Of a stretch of DNA of 64,000 nt, positions 55,975 through 64,000 are shown in pieces. The stretch lies in contig OY855906.1 of the NCBI GenBank assembly GCA_963693305.1, positions 12,795,602-12,859,601 on the forward strand. The letters run 5' to 3'. This DNA comes from Meandrina meandrites. Taxonomy: Eukaryota; Cnidaria; Anthozoa; Scleractinia; Meandrinidae. The notes under the pieces are model-generated. The model was not told the DNA's origin. It saw nothing but the letters and a program-made list of their open reading frames with translations, and made no database searches. Positions within the stretch are counted from its first letter, which is position 1. Each line of letters begins with the position of its first letter. A program made the position numbers and the translations under genes.

Positions 55975-56797
55975 ATATATATCCGCAGTTCATATATGAA
56001 TCATTTCATATACTACACGTCACTAACTAACTAACTAGATTAATGTCTAAATTAAATGCGAAGACGAACTTCTAAAGGGATTATAAAGTCTTTTCCTTTT
56101 GGCATCATCCAATGCAAATGATTGCATCGGGTGTATGTTGCGCTGTACTTCTAAGATTTCATCAATGCCACAGGTTTGACTCTAAAATGAGCTTTGAACG
56201 TCCTCTTGTACGTATAGTGCACTCTGTTGGTACATTTGAAACTGGTTGAATTTACTGGTTTTGCCGTTTTCGGTATAACGCACTACGTTGCATCCGTCCT
56301 TTTATATACTTTTATTCTTTATTACAATTTATGGCTTAAGAAAACAAAGGCCAAAGGATGAACTGCAAAAGAGTCAAAGACCCCATATTAAAGCAGATCT
56401 CCTAAGGTACTAAGATAAAAATACAAATGAAAGCGAGGGGCTAGGTCATGGTATTTTATGTAATCCTGGCTATTTTCGTTATCTTAAAAGACCTTTGAAC
56501 TTCCAATTGGTAGTTTCTGCAGCTTTAAGCCGTTATTATTGTGATATTTCAGTTAATTTTGAGTAAAAATAGAAAAAGGTTTAGAAAGGCGAGATGAGTT
56601 TAACACTGCGATTACAAACTGTTTCTTTTGACTTTATTGTTGAACTAACGATTAACCGACGAAAGACGATCTATTAAGGAATAATACAAATTGAATTGAT
56701 CACTATTACCTCGTGGTACAAAAGGGAATATACTTTGTAAGGGAGAAAGTGTCGCTGGATGTATTGGCCCTATTATTAGAGACTGTTGAATATTTAC

Positions 56798-57645
56798 CTC
56801 GGAGTCTTGAGTGAATAAATAATTGGATTCGCCATGCTGTTCAGGTGGATAAGGAAAAACGCAAGAAAATGAGGCCACGAATCATGAATTTTGGCGATGC
56901 TGTGTAACAACATCGGGAAGACGCCCATGCAAAAAAATGCCACCACGGTCAAACCGATCGTCTTGGCCGTCTTCACGTCGTTTTTAGCTTGCTTTCCAAC
57001 AAAACGGAACGTCGACCAACGTTTGCTATGGAGGCGAACAGTGTGCCAAATGGCCACTAACAAAATGAGCATGATTGCGAACGGGACTAGGAAACCAGGA
57101 ATGATAAAATGCCTTCCAAATTTCTTCAAATAGTGTATCCTGTACACCAGCACTGGAGCGTCGCCAACATCAATGTCGAGCCCTAACGTGAACATGCCAT
57201 ACGTATAGGCTGCTGCTAGAAGCCATACAGATAGCACTGCTACCTTAGCCTTGTTCACCGTTTTCCACGAATGGTAGCGGAGACCGTGCACAATGGCACC
57301 AAAACGATCCATTGCTAGCACAGTGAGATTGAACACGGTTAGGTACATGAACAGCACGTACCAAGACACGATGAACCACGAGATGGGACGACCCTTAAGA
57401 TTGGGCACTTTGCAGATGTACCACATGATCATAAGAGGCATGTTGGTCAGTGCATTGAGGATGTCTACGACTGCTAAGTTCGCAATTAAAATATTGGGAA
57501 CTGTTCGCAGAGTCTTAAACCGGATGAGTAAAAGGCAAATTACACTATTTCCGAATATCGATCCGATCATAACCACAGACATCATCAAGATATGCGAGAT
57601 ATGTTCAGGATCATGGCAAGAACTCGTCTGGATTAAGGTGGCCAT
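56798..57645 (-). CDS. Exon 1 of two-exon class A GPCR, copy B (seven-helix core)
   Basis: ATG at 57645 has a good context (A at -3, G at +4). The 848-nt exon has exactly the length of copy A's exon 1 and ends CTCCGAG|GTAAAT at 56797. The intron is 1,148 bp and the spliced product is 332 residues. It shares with copy A the helix 1 GNS, LANLAVVDI, AMDRFGAIV (DRF), the cysteine-free loop GLDIDVGDAPVLVYRIHYL, FFCMGVFPML in helix 6 and NPIIYSLKTPR. Differences cluster in the extracellular N terminus (QTSSCHDPEH in place of NRTGSCQDEE) and the third loop, suggesting ligand or coupling divergence. Orphan receptor; a close tandem paralogue of copy A. Confidence 0.93.
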
Positions 57646-57659
57646 TGTTTAAGCCTGCC

Positions 57660-58365
57660 ACTGGTAATCCGTTCTTAAGGTTTTAAGTCTTAATTCAGTG
57701 CCTGTTAAAGTGCAATCGACGAATGTGTTGTCCTCGACCTTAAAGAAATAAAAAAATGCTTTAAGGATTTAACAACACTTGCTAGTTTCTTTTTTTTTTC
57801 AGTAGACGTTTTCACGAAGTTCTCTTACTGGTGCCTTTCCTTCGTGTTGGTGTGTGTTCTTATTTTTAGACGGAAGCACTCTCTTCACCTTCTAATCCAG
57901 AATTATCTGCAAACGTCTATTGTTGGACAAACAAAGTGTCAACTCGTGATTCGGAATAATAATAATTCTACTTTCGCCTCTGGACACAGAATCGTCACAC
58001 CTGGGTGATTGTATCTGCGACATCCCACAAAATGATAAAAAACAACTTTCTACCTGTGCGGTGTTCTTGTTGGTTCAAGAATTAGAGTCCATTTGGTAGT
58101 GGATAGATCACCATAATGATAGAAAAGTGCCAAGAAACAAAAAAAATCAAACAGAACGTTCTTAAATTTGCAACGCCATTTTAAATTAGTCCGATTACGT
58201 ACCAGACCAAGGTTTGTTCCTACACGAACGTTCAGGGTTCTGGTTATGTGATTATTTCGACCAGTTCCCTTTGCCGTATTGTTTCCCAATAAATGGAGGA
58301 ATTCGAAAAAAAAATCTTAATTTAATTCGCAACCAAACTGAAAAGTGTCAAAAAGGAAGAACTGA
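57660..58365. other. Upstream region of GPCR copy B
   Basis: No additional exon was recognised. AT-rich with minor repeats. Frame 58050-58289 (minus) has no features. Confidence 0.45.
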
Positions 58366-58369
58366 GAGG

Positions 58370-58560
58370 TCTCATCTTGTAGATTCCCTGTTCTTATATG
58401 CACTCACTCACCTGTCCTTTATCGAAGCAAAACGAACATCACGTCGGACGGTGCTAACTAATTGAAAAACTGTATAAGTTTGGATGTTATCCCAAAGGCA
58501 ACTGGTGTTGTTTTGTTCATCTGTCAAAATTACGTTCGTCATTTGTCACGGATAAATATG
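58370..58560. promoter_or_regulatory. Copy 5 of the GPCR-upstream sequence unit
   Basis: ACTCACCTGTCCTTTATCGA, AGCAAAACGAACATCACGTC and GTGTTGTTTTGTTCATCTGT, AAAATTACGTTCGTC. It lies about 0.75 kb upstream of the copy B start codon and is similar to copies near receptor genes at 39-42 kb. Confidence 0.5.
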
Positions 58561-58569
58561 ATATCTTGT

Positions 58570-60980
58570 ATCATTTTTGAAATTTTATTTCTTGTTTAAG
58601 GGTACTCACACCATGTAAAACGTATTTCAAAGAAATTTATTGTGTTTTGGGGGTAAACGAGTAATAAATGATTCGTTTCAGCAATTAGAATATTAGTGCT
58701 AATGAGCTTTTCTGACAGATTTTAATAGAAGTGCAATTAGTAAAAAGTAGGGCTTCAAGATATTGCTCACTAAATTCACATCTAAAACCTCGTCATCGAT
58801 TGGATAATGTCCCCTCTTATGATAATCCTAGCACCAGAGGTATATTATAAAGTAACTAAGATTATCGTATGGAGCTCGAAATCATTAATTTAATGAGCAC
58901 CAAATACCCGTGGCCATATTTTACTTTCAAGTCAACATTTATCTAAAGTGAAACACAGCTTTCATAGAAGAAACAGCAATCGAAATGTAAGCTTTCTTAT
59001 CAACAGCAATACTACAGATTACAATGAGACACTTTTCAATCTCCGATAACACCAGGATGCTCTCAAGGCCTAGGTTATTGTTAGAACCGGTATAATTACA
59101 GTTTAAACCCACTTAGTAACTTTTCGAAACTATTACTTTTAATACAAGAAAGCGGAAGCACGAATTATTGTCTTTAATTTTTTTTATTGTTAAAGACTAC
59201 AGTCCAGATATCAAAATGCAATATTGTCAAGTTGATCAAAGAAAGCTATCTTAAGAACGTCTTCAACACGAGTAGTGTATTCATGTTTTTCAAAAGAAGT
59301 AATACCATAGAATTTTGTTCATCAACGGTTCTGGACTATGCATTTTTACTTCATTTTAAGTTGTGTTTGAAAGACTACAAAAAATTCATTAACAAGAGGC
59401 TTGTGATATTTTGAGTTATTCTAACCTACATATTCAACGCTAAGTTCAAGTTACTACATATTTTCTGTAATTGATGACTTGGAAGAAACCCTCCCACGCT
59501 GCGCAAGTGAACACCTAAAAATTAGTCAATAAACGTCACTCACAAAACTTTATTCAGTGTACATTTCACACTGACAGAAGAGACAAACACAAAATGAAAA
59601 CCCCTCCAAAGAACATTTATCTTGTCGAGGGAATACAACAAGAAAATCTGGTCTCATAATTTTAATAAAGATCCAGCATATTTGTATATGCATTGACCAT
59701 TTTTAAAATCAGTTTAAACTCAAACCGAAATATAAACGTATTTCTTTTTATATTTAACACTGGGTTTCACACTGTTCTTCGGAGTGGTCTCTATTCTTTG
59801 TTTCATAAGAACCTATTTTATAAAAACTTTAGACCGACAAGAACGTACCCTAGGCGGAAATTTGGGTGAGAACGAACGTTACTGATTTTTTCTTTTGTTC
59901 TGAATGAGAAATAACTGTTCTGAATGAATGATTCGATCTTTATTCAGATCCAGCCTGGAAGAACACTGTCATCATCCATCTGTGAACAGGTGGATATCGA
60001 TTAGCAGTGAATTTACTGCAATACTACTTTGTATTTTACATTAAATCATGGGAACAATCGACTGGACACGATACATCCGAGATTTTCGTTCGTTAATTTG
60101 AAAAACGAATTTGCTTGGGTGGCCTTGGTTGGAGTAGTCGCACTGTAACGAACTTCAGTTGAAATAACAACTTATGCACAACAAATAATGTAGAAACTAA
60201 GTTGTCAAGGCTGTCACAGAAGGATCTTCTACAAGCGAAGTGCGAGTCTGAGATTGTACTGACATAAAGTACAAATGTACTCCTGGTTTCTGTCCTGTCA
60301 CTGGTGACTATGAATTCAGCAACCTTTTCCTAACCCGAAACATCAAAAGGCCATTTCACCTCTCGAAATTGGATTGATGTTAATTCCTTGTCTTAGAAAG
60401 TTACTTATTCCTAATCTAATGTTTTTTGTTATTTTCTTTTGTACATAATACTTAATTAATCCTATTCGAACAACTATATACGATCTCGGCCCTACTATTC
60501 CATTCCATATTCCGTGGAAAATAAGACGATTGAACTAACCTACATGTCCTTGATTCTAAAAGAACATTTGAAAGCCATTTTCCCATGATGCTTTATTTCA
60601 CAGACCCGTCCGTTATTCTATGTAGATAAATGCTTTCAACAAGAGGGCAAGTAGGTGCTAATTTACACGCAGTGATTTGTCGGGTAGCATTAATGCGGGA
60701 AGCGAATCGCCATATTTGAATAGCAATCCGATGATACTGCAACTCAAATCTAAAGCCACAAAATTTGTTGCAGCCGCGAAAACTAAGGAATAAATATGTA
60801 TATATAAATACACAAACAAACAAACAAAATCAATAAATGACGCTGTTTTCACTGTGGACAAAGTAACTTATCTATTACCTAGGATGTTTTTCAAAGACGT
60901 TTCGATTACAGATAATGCATATGCGGTGCTTGCACCCATTCGTTGCCAGTACGTCTTAAACATTAGCGTCAAGTCCGGAT
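58570..60980. other. Intergenic; no supported gene
   Basis: AT-rich. Frames 59187-59414 (plus) and 60593-60861 (minus) have no recognisable motifs. Confidence 0.5.
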
Positions 60981-60987
60981 CTTCCAT

Positions 60988-61138
60988 TTAAAGAGATGTG
61001 ATTCGAGTGTTATAATCTTGGGTCGTGCAAGTTAAATTCCTTGTTGTGGAGTGAAGGTCAGTCTGATTCTTGGAATTCATAAAGGGCTGTGACTTGCCGC
61101 AAGGGTCTTTCAAAAACAGCAGGAAAGCCTTACGAAAC
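60988..61138 (-). CDS. Exon 2 of a third two-exon GPCR (copy C); exon 1 not in window
   Basis: The polypyrimidine tract TTTTCTTTTTTTTTTGCAG ends at 61139 and is followed by a 151-nt open exon, identical in length and phase to copy B exon 2. It encodes FRKAFLLFLKDPCGKSQPFM, then a Ser/Thr/Asn-rich tail ending RITSL and TAA at 60988. Helix 8, the Cys of DPCG and a class I PDZ-type C terminus are intact, and there are no stops. No seven-helix exon was found between 61139 and 64000. Exon 1 therefore lies beyond the right edge, with an intron of at least 2.8 kb enlarged by repeats, or it has been lost. Confidence 0.8.
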
Positions 61139-61139
61139 C

Positions 61140-61885
61140 TGCAAAAAAAAAGAAAACTATCTTACTAACCAAGCTCGAGGGTCGTACTTGGCTAAACATA
61201 CATAACTTTGAAGAAGTTCATTTTATGGTCGTTTACATTCTTTTCGGATTTTTTGATATTTCTATAGATTTTCACTTATTGAATCATTTAGTCTTGCTAG
61301 CGAAACAATTTATTTATAGATGTAAGTTAAATAGAAACCAACCATCCTTTAAAGTCTTTCTTGCCAAGATTAAAACTGTTTACGAGATGGAACACCTTTT
61401 TGCAAAAGACTGTAACCAACTGCCAAAACACTTCTCAAAATGGAAGCGAATCCTTCCCTTACAAACAGGCTAATTGAGATAGGAACAAAAAAAAAATAGA
61501 AAAATGAGACCATTTTCTTGGTATCCGCGATTTATCGATTATTTATCAGTATTGTCTTTTTTTACCTATGTAATTATGCGTGTATTTATTTATTTTTATT
61601 TTCTTTTTAGTTACTGTATATCTTTTTCGTTATTTTGGGATAGGTTAGCTCGTGCTTTAGTTTTGTTGTGCGTTGTTATATTTAAAGAGCAATTTAAAAA
61701 AAAAACATCTGCTTTGTAATTCTTTTTTAATGATAAATAAAGGGTGTTAAAAAAAGAATATCGGCCCGAGGTGTACACAGTGCTCGGTCCGTACAGAAAC
61801 AACCGAGGGCTGATATCCTCCCAGTACGGCAAATTATTCATGGTAAGTCAACATGGCCGCCAACAATGAAAAACATATAGTCCAA
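61140..61885. other. Intergenic or intronic (GPCR copy C); nothing else supported
   Basis: Short frames at 61225-61473 and 61504-61719 lack features. A weak inverted motif (CGGCCCGAGG / ACCGAGGGCTG) lies near 61765-61815. Confidence 0.4.
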
Positions 61886-61889
61886 CGAC

Positions 61890-62044
61890 AAAATAAATGC
61901 TTAACGCAAGCAAGCAGCAGTAAATAAATGTTAACCGCGAGCAAACTGCAGAAAATAAATGTTAACCGCGAGCAAACTGCAGTATATAAATGTTAACCGC
62001 GAGCAAACTGCAGAATATAAATGTTAACCGCGAGCAAACTGCAG
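61890..62044. repeat. 31-bp minisatellite, five units
   Basis: Units of CAG.A.ATAAATGTTAACCG / CGAGCAAACTG. Four are nearly identical and the first is diverged (AAAATAAATGCTTAACGCAA). The array ends at GGCTACATG. Confidence 0.9.
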
Positions 62045-62049
62045 GCTAC

Positions 62050-62870
62050 ATGCTGTCTAAAAACAATTTAATTTAGAAATGACAGCTTCACGTTTTTGTT
62101 ATTAAGATATTCTACAACAACAACATCACCCATTTATTTTGCCAAAAAATAAATAGAGAATATAACAGCATAAACTAAATTAACTAAAATAGGCAAAAGA
62201 AAAAACAGTCCTCAGAATAGAAATAAACTAAACGGGCAGACTAAATTGCTATTCTTTGGTTCGCCAAAGTTGATTTCGTTTTTGAACAGTCGATACCATT
62301 CCTGGGAAGCCTCCCTGTAGAGTGAGCCTTTGTGTTATTAAAAAGCCCAATCTTAAGTTGTTCGAGGGAAAAAACAGGGTAGTTGAATTCGCTCTTGATT
62401 AAACAGTCAAGGTCTATCTATTTACACATTTTACAACGGAGAGAAATTTAAAATACATTTTTTATCAGACATATTCTTAAGGAGGCTCGATAGTCGAAAA
62501 ATCGCAAAATTTTCTTATTTTCAAAATAATTTTTTTTGCCATCTACAAACATTCTAGTCTCACAAAAATAAACTTTTTTATCCATTTTATTATGATTTCC
62601 CTGGTTTTTTAAGCCTTATCTGAAACTGTTTCTTTGGTTGCTATGGAAACCACAATTGTTTACGCGTCTGTTTTCGGCAAAATTCCTCGATTGCCAGCTG
62701 TTGTTTTGCCGAAAAATTGCTGTTTGAGGGACTTGAGTAAATTCCGAAGCCTGGTAACTAGTTTAGAGCTGATAGAGGATATTTTAGTGCAACTACATGA
62801 CGTACTTAGCGTTGGAAAGTAGCGTGTTAGGAGTTTGCGATCGTTTTCGAAATTTACCTCGAGATTTGTA
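62050..62870. other. AT-rich DNA; no supported gene
   Basis: An open frame at 62634-62822 could be a coding exon upstream of the ORF at 62878 but has no splice signals or motifs I can support. Confidence 0.4.
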
Positions 62871-62877
62871 GTGAATT

Positions 62878-63123
62878 ATGCCTCCAAAAAGAAAGTTTAG
62901 AAACGTTAGACGGAAGAAAAGGAAGTTTACGGGAAACAAGTACACAAGAGAAGCGAATTTTAAGGATAATCCGATCGAGAATGAGCAGGAATCTATGGAA
63001 CAAAGCGAAGAGTCTGACAATGGAGATGTCACTCGTGCGAAAGAAACCAAGCGACAATCTTCAGATCGAGCCGAAGTTAGGTCGCTGCCTGCTTCTATAA
63101 GAAAGCTAGATGAGGATTCTGGC
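62878..63123 (+). pseudogene. Basic ORF of unknown family, cut by LTR element insertion
   Basis: ATG at 62878 opens MPPKRKFRNVRRKKRKFTGN, a very basic nuclear-localisation-like start. An acidic, serine-rich stretch follows (ENEQESMEQSEESDN), then LPASIRKLDEDSG, where the frame meets the start of a probable LTR at 63124. The basic K-F-x-GN-x-(Y/F) opening resembles the N termini of multicopy Mutator-type transposase-like proteins in cnidarians, but this is recollection, not a demonstrated match. The downstream part may lie beyond the inserted element, past base 64000. Confidence 0.4.
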
Positions 63124-63250
63124 TGTAGTGTCGATGTATTGCGTTACGGTCATGCGCACTAGGAGTCGGTCGAGTCGGTAGTATCAAAGATTACTGTATT
63201 TTACTGTTAGAGAATAAATAACAAGTATTCACAATCAAGGACTCCATAAC
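63124..63250 (+). mobile_element. Probable 5' LTR of a Gypsy retrotransposon
   Basis: Starts TGTAGTGTCGATG and includes a poly(A) signal (GAGAATAAATAAC, about 63210). It is followed by a primer-binding-site-like TGGCGACGAGG at 63251. The left boundary is set where the interrupted ORF stops making sense. The second LTR is outside the window, so the exact ends are provisional. Confidence 0.5.
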
Positions 63251-63506
63251 TGGCGACGAGGATAACTCAAGCGGATTCCACTACAGCCACACTTCATTTA
63301 ATCGTCACCTTGGATCGAATGCACTGGATAAACAATGGCAAAACATGTTCAGTTCTCAACGCCACGTGCGCTGGCCGCCATTTGAGTAAGGCGGGAAATC
63401 AAAGTTGAACACTTATATATTGTCGTCAAAATATTACGTCGAAAGATTACATCGAAAAATTACCTCAAAAGATTACACGGGACGATCACACAATTACCGA
63501 AGCGGA

Positions 63507-64000
63507 ATGGCGAATGTCTTACCTCCATTTCCTTCATTTTCCGTCCACGAAGACAACGCTTCAGTCGGCCCACGTTGGAAAAAATGGTTGAAACGTTTCG
63601 AAATGTACCTCGCCGCTCATGATGTTAAAGACGCAACACGCAAGAGAGCGCTACTTCTATACTCCGCTGGTGAAGAGGTCAGCGATATATTTGAAACACT
63701 TCCAGATCGAGGAGAAGAGAAGGACTATGCGAAAGCAGTGACTGCTTTGAATGCTTATTTTCAGCCAAAAGTAAACAAGACCTACGAAATTTACATGTTC
63801 AGAAATGCTTCTCAGAATTCCGGTGAATCGCTAGATTCTTACTGCACACGGCTGAGACGTCTTGCTCAAACATGCGAGTTTGCCAACGAAGATGAAGAAA
63901 TCAAGTCACACATAGTTGTGTCCTGTTTATCTTCACGATTACGGCGAAGAGCTCTACGAGAAGACATGGATCTCAAAGCCCTACTCGACTATGGCCGTGG
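63507..64000 (+). CDS. Gypsy-type retrotransposon Gag, 5' part (runs off the window)
   Basis: ATG at 63507 opens at least 164 codons without a stop up to the window end. The sequence has a typical metaviral Gag capsid opening: RWKKWLKRFEMYLAAHDV, RKRALLLYSAGEEVSDIFET, then a segment with ALNAYFQPKVNKTYEIYMF and SGESLDSYCTRLRRLAQTC, and SHIVVSCLSSRLRRRALRE. It would form the particle that packages element RNA; zinc knuckle, protease and pol should follow to the right. No breaks are visible, so this may be a young copy. Confidence 0.88.
   Translation, partial: MANVLPPFPSFSVHEDNASVGPRWKKWLKRFEMYLAAHDVKDATRKRALLLYSAGEEVSDIFETLPDRGEEKDYAKAVTALNAYFQPKVNKTYEIYMFRNASQNSGESLDSYCTRLRRLAQTCEFANEDEEIKSHIVVSCLSSRLRRRALREDMDLKALLDYGR

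Overview
The window is eukaryotic, AT-rich and mostly non-coding. It reads like the nuclear genome of an anthozoan cnidarian, most likely a stony coral. Two things point there: short class A GPCR genes of the kind expanded in tandem in corals and anemones, and a dense mix of repeats (tRNA-derived SINEs, many foldback/MITE elements, Penelope-like, DIRS-like, Gypsy and non-LTR retroelement pieces). The species cannot be named from sequence alone.

Region by region. 0-2.4 kb: tandemly duplicated DNA and one terminal exon (1502-1597, + strand). 3.4-9.5 kb: DNA-transposon territory: a compound foldback, a P-like element (4833-7527) with THAP and possible HIRAN coding relics, and a TTAA-flanked element (7829-9492). 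9.5-28.2 kb: gene-poor DNA with a SINE, foldbacks, a GGTA microsatellite, hammerhead-like motifs and a Penelope-like GIY-YIG relic. 28.2-33.1 kb: a nearly complete 4.8-kb tyrosine-recombinase retrotransposon (DIRS/Ngaro type, minus strand) with identical split direct repeats, one internal set inside a gag intron. 33.8-38.3 kb: a Gypsy integrase relic with LTR, then a non-LTR retroelement split by a hAT-like insertion with an 8-bp target duplication. 39-62 kb: a minus-strand GPCR neighbourhood. 62.9-64 kb: a basic ORF cut by a Gypsy element whose gag runs off the right edge.

The host content is mainly receptors. One single-exon receptor (40869-41828) has a decayed relative at 39.1-39.3 kb. A second subfamily has two-exon genes: a long exon carrying all seven membrane helices, and a short exon for helix 8 and the tail. 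Two such genes are complete (44448-46334 and 55499-57645). A third is represented only by an intact second exon (60988-61138). A related upstream sequence unit occurs five times (about 1, 39.4, 40.2, 42.0 and 58.4 kb), which is consistent with serial gene duplication. The copy at position 1 suggests another minus-strand member may lie left of the window.

No rRNA, CRISPR, bacterial operon or functional tRNA was seen. All family names come from motif recognition by eye, without database searches.
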